Program-made: the position numbers and the translations under genes | Shown here: piece after piece, positions 1 through 5,517 of the stretch | Layout of the letters: every line of letters begins with the position of its first letter | How positions within the stretch are numbered: the first letter of the stretch is position 1 | Assembly: GCA_016929985.1 (NCBI GenBank) | Contig: JAFGIH010000478.1 | Coordinates: forward strand, 1-5,595 | Source: Thermoleophilia bacterium | GTDB lineage: Bacteria > Actinomycetota > Thermoleophilia > RBG-16-64-13 | Length of the DNA: 5,595 nucleotides | Reading direction: 5' to 3' | Notes under the pieces: model-generated | Databases searched by the model: none | The model's input: the letters and a program-made list of their open reading frames with translations, nothing else | What the model was told of the DNA's origin: nothing

Positions 1-1
1 G

Positions 2-280
2 GCTCGCGTCGGCGAATCGCTTACCGGCCACCTGATCATGTGGGAAGCCCAATGGACCCGCGTTCGGCGCCGTGAGAAGCGAAACAGCTCGACCTACCAC
101 ACAGCGGTAGTCATACCTTCTTCGGCAAACCCGCCCGCACGACGCGACCCCGTCGTCTTGAGGCCGCTGGAGCCGGGAAGCGATCTTGCAGTGGTGGTTG
201 CCACTTGGGAGCTGACGGCCCTGGAACAGGCCGCTTTGGAGTCCCTAGGTGGCCCTGCGGCAGGGTTCCCGGGGCAGTAA
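2..280 (+). CDS. possible 3' end of an upstream gene, open at the left edge (weak)
   Basis: A reading frame is open from base 2 to a TAA at 278-280, about 92 codons, with an internal ATG at 38. The first part is rich in Arg and Trp and the last ~40 residues are Leu/Ala/Glu-rich, as in a helical C-terminus. I recognise no family. G/C preference at third positions is modest and weaker than in the operon genes, and no Shine-Dalgarno precedes the ATG at 38, so if real it is more likely the tail of a gene starting outside the window than an 80-residue gene. Frame 1 also runs in from the edge and stops at 73-75, so the frame choice is uncertain. This may simply be non-coding leader DNA. Confidence 0.22.
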   Translation, partial: ARVGESLTGHLIMWEAQWTRVRRREKRNSSTYHTAVVIPSSANPPARRDPVVLRPLEPGSDLAVVVATWELTALEQAALESLGGPAAGFPGQ

Positions 281-369
281 GGGAAGCGGTGATGTCCCTC
301 GTCCAGCGCTACTCGCTCGTGACAGAAGCAACGCAGCCGACGTCATCCACACACAGGAAGGAGGTTCCC
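281..369 (+). other. leader of the vWA-PP2C-kinase operon
   Basis: This short stretch precedes the vWA start codon. The vWA frame stays open through it back to base 205, with an alternative ATG at 292 preceded by an AAGGGAAG-like sequence. The residues encoded between 292 and 369 show no vWA motif, notably no DxSxS, and the much stronger Shine-Dalgarno at 355-364 favours 370. I found no convincing -35/-10 pair here or further upstream in 1-280. A short hairpin (CCCTG/CAGGG, 253-265) lies just upstream but has no T-tract. Confidence 0.5.
355..364 (+). promoter_or_regulatory. strong Shine-Dalgarno for the vWA gene
   Basis: AGGAAGGAGG lies 5 bases before the ATG at 370. It is the best ribosome binding site near this gene and decides the start. 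It matters because it shows translation begins after the point where a normal vWA domain would carry its DxSxS motif. Confidence 0.85.
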
Positions 370-1089
370 ATGGGAACGCAGACAGCAGTGAGGGTCATCG
401 ATGAGGTGTGCCGGCAGCTCGCCCGCTGCCTCGACAGAATCTCGGCCAATCCAACCCAGGCAGAGATGATGAAGATCGGGCTGGTCACCTTCAACAACAC
501 CGCACGTGTCCACATCCCGCTCTCCTCACTCGAGGATCTCCGGAAGACCTTTGGGGCAATTGAGCCCGCGGGCGACACCACTTCGTTCCGGAGCTGGCTG
601 GAACTCCTGGAACGCCTGATCCCCCACGACATGGAGGAGATGAAGAGGAACGGATGGCAGGGGCGGCGACCTCTGGTGATCCTGCTGACCGACGGTCGGG
701 CGATGGACGACCCGGGGCTTTGGCTGCCCGTCCTTGATCGGCTCACCGACCCCGCGAATCCTCTCCGGCCCAATATCTACCCCATCGGGTTCGGGCAAGC
801 CAACCTGGACAACCTGAAGCTGGTGGCCCGGCCCACGGGAAGCTTCCGGGCGGCTCTCGCCGACCGCGGGATGGATCCCTACTTCCTGGCCACCCGGGAG
901 GTCGACATCCTGCAGCAGTTGGATCAGGTCGGGGATGTGGCGTTCGCCAGCATGGTGGCGGCAGAGACAGCCGGCCAGATGGATCCCAACGGGGAGATCG
1001 TGGCCGACGGCGGGGGTGATCAGTATCCCTTCCATCCGGTCTACTTCGTGGTTGACGACTCGCTCTCGATGAGGGCGCTTCTCCCGTGA
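370..1089 (+). CDS. TerY-like vWA domain protein with apparently circularly permuted MIDAS order
   Basis: This 239-residue protein is probably cytoplasmic; no signal peptide or membrane segment is seen. Residues 5-24 form what would be helix 1 of a vWA fold, followed by strand 'KIGLVTFNNTA' (35-45), the metal-site Thr in 'GDTTSF' (T70/T71), strand and Asp in 'LVILLTDG' (D108), and strand 'NIYPIGFG' (135-142). A final helix (about 177-198) and a Gly/Asp-rich linker (about 200-220) lead to 'PVYFVVDDSLSM' (223-234), five residues before the stop. That last element is strand 1 with the DxSxS motif, which in ordinary vWA proteins comes first. All metal-site (MIDAS) parts are therefore present, in the order Thr, Asp, DxSxS. 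The start is set by the Shine-Dalgarno at 355-364. The gene overlaps the PP2C gene by GTGA. By analogy with TerY-P triads it likely acts as an adaptor for the kinase and phosphatase; that role is inferred. An alternative reading is a remnant of a two-vWA protein. Confidence 0.92.
   Translation: MGTQTAVRVIDEVCRQLARCLDRISANPTQAEMMKIGLVTFNNTARVHIPLSSLEDLRKTFGAIEPAGDTTSFRSWLELLERLIPHDMEEMKRNGWQGRRPLVILLTDGRAMDDPGLWLPVLDRLTDPANPLRPNIYPIGFGQANLDNLKLVARPTGSFRAALADRGMDPYFLATREVDILQQLDQVGDVAFASMVAAETAGQMDPNGEIVADGGGDQYPFHPVYFVVDDSLSMRALLP
1054..1068 (+). other. C-terminal DxSxS metal-site motif of the vWA protein
   Basis: These five codons encode DDSLS, preceded by the hydrophobic strand 'VYFVV' and followed by Met, the typical pattern at the beginning of a vWA domain. 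Here it sits six codons (MRALLP) before the stop. The matching Thr and Asp elements are at about 577-582 and 691-693, in the same open frame. Confidence 0.85.
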
Positions 1090-2897
1090 AATTCCACCCC
1101 TCGCCCCCCTGGCGGCGGGCGGTACTGCTCATGGCGGTACTGGCGGTCGGAGGCTGCGCCTCACAAGCAGGCGCAGCCTCCGCCGACGGCTGCCCCGGGC
1201 TCCCCACCGGGGCAGCCGACGCCACCGCTCTGGCGGGTGCGCTACAGGTCGATGGATATGGGGTCGGAGGCCTTCTCACCGAGGCAGTAGCGGCCGATCT
1301 CAGCCCTCTCGTCGCCTTCCTGGAGACGCACGCCGGCCTAGACCACACCTCGGTCTGCCTCACGGTCGACAACACCACTGGCGAGGTGGCCGTGGGCCGT
1401 GGGGAGGTCAGCGGGACGGCCTACGGTGAACACCGGGCCGTGGTCCTCACCATTCGCCCCAACGCGCTACTGCCTCTGGATGACCAGGCGGCGGGCGTAG
1501 CCGACCGAGTGTCCTCGATGGCACGACGCGGACTGATCCACGTCGCGCTGTGGCAGGCGTCGGGAGGGTGGCTGCCCGGTGACCTCCCTGCCAACTCGGT
1601 CGCGTGGTATGCCGCCCGCATCGCGGGATACCCCGCCTGGCGCTCAGAGCAGATGCCTGATCCTCTGAGGCTGGAGCCCTCAGCGGCTGGCCTGCTGACT
1701 GGTTCGTTCTCTGCCTTCGCCGTTGCCCGCACCGGGATGCAAATCATCGCCCATGCGGCCCCAGACACCCCTGCGTCCTTCACGCCGGGATGGGGGGAAT
1801 CCACGCCGACTGCATGGAACCCGGGGACGGCGGGTTTCGCGATCTCGCTTGGAGCTTTGGTCGTGGCGAGCGCCTCCCTGCTAGTCGCACTTCGGAGAAG
1901 GCGTCAGACCGGTGTCGTACCCGCCCCCAGTGTTGAGGGTGCTGCTGCTGACCCGCCTGCTTCGCCACCAGTGCTTGCCCCTGCAGCGGGACCGACTTCG
2001 GCGTTCGCCGTAGCGCCCCCTGTAGGGTCCACACGAGCGTCTCAGCGCTCCCCGGAGTATGGAAAGCCTTCTGCCGCTGCCACTCTGCCCAATCTGCCTC
2101 CGAGGTGGCGGCACCAGGCCGGGAACGCAGTGCGCTTGGACTGTGGCTTGCTCAATGGCCATACAGTCGCGGCCGCGACCATCATCGGGCATCACACACG
2201 AATGAACGACAAGCCGTGCCAGGATGCCTTCACAATGGCCCGAGCGGCGGAGCGGTTCGTGGTCGGCGCCATCTGTGACGGAGTGGGCAGCCTGCCGCTC
2301 AGCCACCTTGCCGCTCAAGCCGCAGCCTCTGCAGCCAGCCGCGAGATCGTCGTTCAACTGAGCTCCAGCCCGGACCTCGCTGCCATCGCTGCTTCGCGCG
2401 TCATCGATCGCGCCAACTCGGCCATCCTGCGAGCAGGTGACGAAGACGGCAACCTCATCAATCGCCGGACTCTGGCCACCACCCTGCTGGTTCTGGCCAT
2501 AGACACCGTCGCTGGGCCCGGTGACCTGGCTATCTACGCGGCTCGCATCGGCGACTGCGAACTCTGGGCACTAGCCGACGGCCGATGGCAGGACCTGTTC
2601 CACCCCGACAGGCCCGTTGGGGGCAGTACCCATCCTGACGGCGCCACCGGCGCTCTCCCGGCAGCCGACCCCCATCCCGCCGAGCTGCTCACCCCATGGC
2701 CCGAGGGCGCGTCCTTGATTCTCGCCATGAGTGACGGGATCGCGGTGCCGATGCGACAGAGTGAGACGGTTCGGAACTCGCTGAGGGACGCCCTGGCAAC
2801 CCCGCGGCCCCTGCTCGAGTTCGCTGCTCTCATGGGGTTCAACCGCCTGGGGGCCTCCGACGACCGTACCGCTCTGGCGTGCTGGAGGGCTTCGTGA
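1086..2897 (+). CDS. membrane-anchored PP2C-family Ser/Thr phosphatase with exported N-terminal domain
   Basis: This 603-residue protein starts at GTG 1086, overlapping the vWA stop as GTGA, with GAGGG at 1071-1075 as ribosome binding site. Residues 1-24 look like a lipoprotein signal: basic n-region (R10, R11), hydrophobic core 12-21, and lipobox V-G-G-C with Cys24. Residues ~25-245 would be exported. A transmembrane helix (about 250-269) is followed by four Arg (270-273), supporting an N-out, C-in topology. A Pro/Ala-rich linker (about 274-340) leads to a cytoplasmic PP2C domain (about 344-601). Its motifs are intact: 'RMNDKPCQDAF' (D380), 'CDGVGS' (D398), 'TLATTLL' (462-468), 'RIGDCELW' (D490), 'SDGI' (D550) and 'SDDRT' (D592/D593). 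All expected metal-binding Asp are present, so I infer an active Mn/Mg-dependent phosphatase, plausibly acting on the partner kinase or its targets. The exported part is unrecognised; residues 146-180 faintly recall a degenerate zincin. Confidence 0.94.
   Translation: MKFHPSPPWRRAVLLMAVLAVGGCASQAGAASADGCPGLPTGAADATALAGALQVDGYGVGGLLTEAVAADLSPLVAFLETHAGLDHTSVCLTVDNTTGEVAVGRGEVSGTAYGEHRAVVLTIRPNALLPLDDQAAGVADRVSSMARRGLIHVALWQASGGWLPGDLPANSVAWYAARIAGYPAWRSEQMPDPLRLEPSAAGLLTGSFSAFAVARTGMQIIAHAAPDTPASFTPGWGESTPTAWNPGTAGFAISLGALVVASASLLVALRRRRQTGVVPAPSVEGAAADPPASPPVLAPAAGPTSAFAVAPPVGSTRASQRSPEYGKPSAAATLPNLPPRWRHQAGNAVRLDCGLLNGHTVAAATIIGHHTRMNDKPCQDAFTMARAAERFVVGAICDGVGSLPLSHLAAQAAASAASREIVVQLSSSPDLAAIAASRVIDRANSAILRAGDEDGNLINRRTLATTLLVLAIDTVAGPGDLAIYAARIGDCELWALADGRWQDLFHPDRPVGGSTHPDGATGALPAADPHPAELLTPWPEGASLILAMSDGIAVPMRQSETVRNSLRDALATPRPLLEFAALMGFNRLGASDDRTALACWRAS
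2884..2889 (+). promoter_or_regulatory. Shine-Dalgarno deciding the kinase start
   Basis: GGAGGG lies inside the last codons of the PP2C gene, 4 bases before the GTG at 2894. It supports that start over the in-frame GTG at 2879, which would place this site inside the coding region. It also makes the PP2C/kinase junction a GTGA overlap identical to the vWA/PP2C junction. Confidence 0.7.
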
Positions 2898-4738
2898 GTG
2901 TGCCTCGGTCGAGCCTCAAGGTAGGGAAGGAACCGCTGGGCCAGGGGGCAACTGCCACCATCTGGCCTATAGCCGGCAGCCCTCCGATGGTTCTGAAGGA
3001 GTTCCACCCGCGGATCCGCCGCAACATCGACATCTCGGCGCTCGAGCGACTCATCAGCTTCCGCGACAGCCTGGACGACGGCCCACGGCAGGCACTAGAC
3101 CAAGTGCTGTGCCTGCCCCGCGAAGTGGTGACTGTGAAGGCAAAGCCGGTAGGAGTCGTCCTGCCACGGATCCCGGCCGAGTTCACCCTTCGCCACAAAG
3201 GCCGCACCGTGAACCGCACCCTCGACGCCCTGTGGCTCCCCAACCAGGCGCCGCGCCTCGGCATGCGCAGTGTGACCCGCGGCGAGGCGCTGGCACTGGT
3301 GTACGCGCTCGGCCTCACACTGACCTTGGCGGAGCAGTTCGGGATCGTGGTGGGCGACCTCTGTGAACGCCACATCCTCTACAGCATCCACGCGGGCGAG
3401 GTCGCGGTGTATCTCATTGACGTCGACGGGGCGGCAATCGGAGGGTTCCCCGCCGCGCTGCCGGTCAAGGGTTCGCCTCTCTGGATGGACCCGCGCGTTA
3501 GTTCCGGCGCGGTCTCCGCGCCCGACTCGGCCAGTGTCTGCTACGCCTACTGCTTGGCCGTACTTCGTACCTGGTTGGCCCGGCCTGTCATGGTTCGGGC
3601 CACCTCTCGGCCGAGCCTCGAGCCGCCTGCCGGCACAAGCCTGGACCAACTCGCCGTCGCCGGGCTCTCACAAGACGGAAACCGGCCCGCCGTGGCCGAG
3701 GTGGCCGGCGCCCTGGGGGACTACCTGCGACTGCACCCCGAACTCGACGGTCCCGCCCTCGCCCTGACAGCCGAACAGTGGGTGTCTGCCCCGCTCTCCA
3801 CCATGGGAGGAGCGGCCGCTCCTGCGCGGATGGTGGCGTGCGGTCTGCCGCCGCCGCCTGCCGCAGCCTTCGCCTCGCGGCCCGCGAAGAACCCGGGCGT
3901 GCCCTCCTCGCGCCCGCCCAGGTTTCCGCCTCCTCCGGCGGCACGGAAGACTGGCCGGGGACCGGTAGCCACGACGCCCCCTAGCCAGAACCTCACCTTC
4001 CCCATTCCTCCAGCTGCCCGCAGGTCGGCGACGGGAGTGCAGACCGCTTCTGCATCAGCGACGCCGCCGACTGCGCCTGCCACTTCTGCCACGGCTGGGA
4101 CCCAGCCCATCCCCGCCGCCACATGCGCGTTCCCGGTCCCCCCGGCAGCGACGCGCCCTCAGCGCGCCGCCGGCATGCTGCCGGTACCAATCCAGGGAGA
4201 GCCCCCTCCTTCTCCGGAATCCAGGCACGCCGTGGCATCACCTCCCCCTCCCGCGCCCGCTCCGGCTGCAAGCGGCGGACCCTCACGTCGCAAACTGCGC
4301 CTTGTAGCCGCCGTCATCATCACTGCTTTGATCACGTTCCTGATCGCCACTGTTGCCTTCGCCCGCGCCGATGCGTCCGATTACCGCTCCGCAATCCGGC
4401 ACCTTCATGACCAATGCGGCTCTGGTGACTTGGAGGCTTGCGACTACCTCTATGTCGCGTCCCTACCAGGCAGCCCCGAGCAGCAGTTCGGCGACACCTG
4501 CGGGCAACGCACGGAGGGTGGCACCTGGTGTGCCGGCGACCCTGCCCGGGAGGTGCTCGGAACCTACGGCGATGACGCCTCTCTTGACGCGCTCTGGAAC
4601 CAATGCGCCAATGGGGACATGGCTTCGTGCGACGAGCTAGCCGGGAGCGCACCTGCAGGTTCACGCTACGAGCAGTTCGGCAACACCTGCGGAGACCGTA
4701 CCGCAGGTGGTGCGCAGTGTGCAGGAACCCCAGCCTGA
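2894..4738 (+). CDS. COG4248-like protein kinase-like protein with Pro-rich linker, TM helix and exported Cys repeats
   Basis: This 614-residue protein starts at GTG 2894, overlapping the PP2C stop; GTG 2879 in frame is an alternative. The N-terminal ~280 residues are kinase-like: Gly loop 'LGQGATAT' (15-22), Lys35 in 'MVLKEF', catalytic loop 'VVGDLCERHILY' (Asp155) and metal-binding segment 'LIDVDG' (Asp176, Asp178). The pattern resembles COG4248 kinases, which have GD-x-x-x-x-N and D-x-D-S/G. The usual Asn five residues after the catalytic Asp is His160 here, so activity is uncertain. Residues ~310-465 are a Pro/Ala-rich linker with a repeated F-P-x-P-P-A-A motif. A transmembrane helix (about 470-490) follows basic residues, putting the C-terminus outside. 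Residues ~496-614 hold two 63-residue-period Cys-rich repeats, four Cys each, suited to disulfides. No helix-hairpin-helix or zinc-ribbon tail was seen. Last gene of the operon, likely countered by the PP2C partner. Confidence 0.92.
   Translation: MSVPRSSLKVGKEPLGQGATATIWPIAGSPPMVLKEFHPRIRRNIDISALERLISFRDSLDDGPRQALDQVLCLPREVVTVKAKPVGVVLPRIPAEFTLRHKGRTVNRTLDALWLPNQAPRLGMRSVTRGEALALVYALGLTLTLAEQFGIVVGDLCERHILYSIHAGEVAVYLIDVDGAAIGGFPAALPVKGSPLWMDPRVSSGAVSAPDSASVCYAYCLAVLRTWLARPVMVRATSRPSLEPPAGTSLDQLAVAGLSQDGNRPAVAEVAGALGDYLRLHPELDGPALALTAEQWVSAPLSTMGGAAAPARMVACGLPPPPAAAFASRPAKNPGVPSSRPPRFPPPPAARKTGRGPVATTPPSQNLTFPIPPAARRSATGVQTASASATPPTAPATSATAGTQPIPAATCAFPVPPAATRPQRAAGMLPVPIQGEPPPSPESRHAVASPPPPAPAPAASGGPSRRKLRLVAAVIITALITFLIATVAFARADASDYRSAIRHLHDQCGSGDLEACDYLYVASLPGSPEQQFGDTCGQRTEGGTWCAGDPAREVLGTYGDDASLDALWNQCANGDMASCDELAGSAPAGSRYEQFGNTCGDRTAGGAQCAGTPA
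3845..4153 (+). repeat. degenerate [F/L]P-x-PPAA motif repeats in the kinase linker
   Basis: The Pro/Ala-rich linker carries a recurring peptide: LPPPPAAA at 3845, FPPPPAAR at 3923, FPIPPAAR at 3998 and FPVPPAAT at 4130. The first three are spaced 78 and 75 bases apart and the last 132. They sit in otherwise low-complexity Ala/Ser/Thr/Pro sequence. They may be copies of a short docking motif or a relic of linker expansion. Confidence 0.55.
4379..4537 (+). repeat. Cys-rich exported repeat, unit 1 (kinase C-terminus)
   Basis: Unit 1 has the pattern L-x-x-QC-x-x-GD-x-x-x-CD-x-L ... GS-x-x-QQFG-x-TCG-x-RT-x-GG-x-x-C. It lies just after the transmembrane helix. Its DNA at 4482-4503 matches unit 2 at 4671-4692 with one mismatch in 22, exactly 189 bases apart, showing an in-frame internal duplication. 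Four Cys per unit suggest two disulfides outside the membrane. Confidence 0.75.
4568..4726 (+). repeat. Cys-rich exported repeat, unit 2 (kinase C-terminus)
   Basis: Unit 2 repeats the unit 1 pattern: 'LWNQCANGDMASCDEL' followed by 'YEQFGNTCGDRT' and a final Cys, offset by 63 residues. It begins with 'YGDDASLDALW', closer to the form I associate with stand-alone copies in actinobacterial surface proteins, so it may be the more conserved unit. It ends four codons before the stop. Confidence 0.75.
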
Positions 4739-4850
4739 TGCCGGCCTTCGGCCCGTCACGGCCCAGCGCCGGCCCATCGAAGACCTCGGCTTTACCCGCC
4801 GAGACGCAACGGGTCGGCCAATTCATCGCCCGGTCGCCTTTCTGCCTTCA

Positions 4851-4867
4851 TCACTAGGCTCAAGGTG
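4851..4867 (+). promoter_or_regulatory. possible promoter -10 for the small gene at 4893
   Basis: TAGGCT at 4855-4860 fits the TANNNT pattern of actinobacterial housekeeping -10 elements and would place a start near 4867, about 26 bases before the ATG. No good -35 lies 16-19 bases upstream, so this is weak. The 154-base gap after the kinase gene is the main reason to expect a separate promoter. Confidence 0.25.
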
Positions 4868-4875
4868 TTCGGAAC

Positions 4876-4886
4876 GGGGAGGGAGG
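4876..4886 (+). promoter_or_regulatory. Shine-Dalgarno of the 59-residue gene
   Basis: The purine-rich run GGGGAGGGAGG ends 6 bases before the ATG at 4893. It selects this start over the in-frame upstream ATG at 4707, which lies inside the kinase gene. Confidence 0.75.
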
Positions 4887-4892
4887 ATCGGC

Positions 4893-5072
4893 ATGGCCAG
4901 TCGTCGCGAACTCCGGAAAGAACGCAAGTTCCACGAACAGATGGCTCGCGCGGCCGCAGAGGGCAGACCCGAGGACATCGTCCGCATGATGTCGGAACAC
5001 GACGGCCCGGTGCTCACGGGCGATGACTTCAGGCGCATGTACGGCCTCTCGGCCAAGAAGTCCCGCCGGTAG
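4893..5072 (+). CDS. small highly charged hypothetical protein (59 aa)
   Basis: The ATG at 4893 follows a very strong Shine-Dalgarno. The 59-residue product starts with a basic helix ('SRRELRKERKFHEQMARAA', residues 3-21), continues through an acidic/Met stretch 'EDIVRMMSEHDG' (27-38) and 'LTGDDFRRMYGL' (41-52), and ends in a basic tail KKSRR. There is no signal peptide, membrane segment or Cys. I recognise no family. The middle and end could form a small helical bundle, and the basic ends could bind nucleic acid or a partner protein; both ideas are speculative. It lies on the same strand as the kinase gene but 154 bases beyond it, so it may be separately expressed, and a hairpin follows its stop. 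Confidence 0.65.
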   Translation: MASRRELRKERKFHEQMARAAAEGRPEDIVRMMSEHDGPVLTGDDFRRMYGLSAKKSRR

Positions 5073-5077
5073 AGAAG

Positions 5078-5091
5078 GCCCCGAGCGGGGC
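5078..5091. terminator. likely bidirectional terminator hairpin
   Basis: GCCCC-GAGC-GGGGC forms a 5-bp all-GC stem with a 4-base loop, starting 5 bases after the stop of the 59-residue gene. It lies between two convergent genes. There is no T-tract on the + side; on the - strand the stem is followed by CTTCTCT, so termination may be better in that direction. Confidence 0.5.
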
Positions 5092-5143
5092 GCTCCTGTA
5101 TCTGGAGGACAGCAGCGGAATCGGCGTTCGTGGCAGGCTAGTC

Positions 5144-5401
5144 TCAGCTGCCCTGCTCTTGGATGTAGTCCGCAACCAGAGCGTTCAGTCCGGAGTTCTT
5201 CCTGTCCCACTCCGCCCGGCATGCTTTGAGGTACTCGAGCAGGGCGCCCAGTCCCTCCTCGGAGAAGCTCGAGAGCTGCGCATCTGAGTACTTGGCGAAC
5301 AACTCGTCTCTCGCAACCTGACCCCGGTAGAGGAGGGTCTCCTCAGCGAGCCAGTCGAGCAAGGGACGGATCTCACGCAGCAGACGTTCGCGTTCGGCCA
5401 C
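5144..5401 (-). CDS. small helical hypothetical protein (85 aa)
   Basis: The preferred start is GTG at 5401 (- strand), 6 bases after a GGGAGG Shine-Dalgarno, giving 85 residues. The frame is also open to an ATG at 5518 (124 residues), but that start has no Shine-Dalgarno and the extra 39 residues look non-coding. The product is almost all amphipathic helix: 'ERERLLREIRPLLDWLAEE' (residues 3-21), a segment around 'ARDELFAKYSDAQLSSF' (30-46), 'GLGALLEYLKACRAEW' (50-65) and a final helix near 'LNALVADYIQEQ' (72-83). One Cys is present; there is no membrane segment or known catalytic motif. I do not recognise the family; a small adaptor or helical-bundle protein is possible. It converges on the 59-residue gene across the hairpin at 5078-5091. 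Confidence 0.65.
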   Translation of the reverse strand: MAERERLLREIRPLLDWLAEETLLYRGQVARDELFAKYSDAQLSSFSEEGLGALLEYLKACRAEWDRKNSGLNALVADYIQEQGS

Positions 5402-5407
5402 CTCTCG

Positions 5408-5413
5408 CCTCCC
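5408..5413 (-). promoter_or_regulatory. Shine-Dalgarno supporting the GTG 5401 start
   Basis: On the - strand GGGAGG lies 6 bases before GTG at 5401. A TACGAT hexamer at 5441-5446 (- strand) resembles a -10 element and would start transcription about 20 bases before this site, which fits the shorter gene model. No clear -35 was found. Confidence 0.5.
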
Positions 5414-5517
5414 GCCGGCGGCACCAAGGCGCACATGATCATCGTACCCCGCCGTAGTGTCGCCTGCCGCCTGACTCGTTCCGGAATAACCCGTGCTCCA
5501 ACGGACGGGCGCACACA

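Noticed and set aside
198..251. TTGCCA at 198 and TAGGTG at 246 as promoter parts; GGAAC at 223 with GTC at 241 as an ECF-sigma promoter
   Set aside because: TTGCCA has no TANNNT at 16-19 bases, TAGGTG lacks a matching -35, and the GGAAC to GTC spacing (13 bases) is too short for the usual ECF layout.
253..265. CCCTG-CGG-CAGGG hairpin as a terminator or attenuator before the operon
   Set aside because: A 5-bp stem without a T-tract or alternative fold is expected by chance in this base composition.
205..369. Upstream starts for the vWA gene (ATG 205, ATG 292) that might supply a missing N-terminal DxSxS strand
   Set aside because: The residues encoded by 205-369 contain no hydrophobic strand with DxSxS, and the strong Shine-Dalgarno at 355-364 points to ATG 370.
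309..1378. Long - strand frames (309-773, 526-1035, 743-1378) opposite the vWA and PP2C genes
   Set aside because: They mirror strongly coding + strand genes with recognisable motifs, have Arg/Pro/Ser-rich composition typical of antisense frames in high-GC DNA, and lack ribosome sites.
2839..3944. Frames opposite or out of phase with the kinase gene (2839-3375 -, 3095-3649 -, 3363-3767 +, 3588-3944 -)
   Set aside because: The kinase frame carries Gly loop, catalytic loop and metal motifs throughout this stretch; the others are low-complexity shadows.
4740..4782. Inverted repeat after the kinase gene (GCCGGC at 4740 and 4768; CTTC/GAAG at 4746 and 4779) as a terminator
   Set aside because: GCCGGC is self-complementary and common in high-GC DNA, the possible stems are short and interrupted, and no T-tract follows.
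5479..5486. TTCCGGAA palindrome as an operator
   Set aside because: Only 8 bases, single copy and not extendable; too little to call a binding site.
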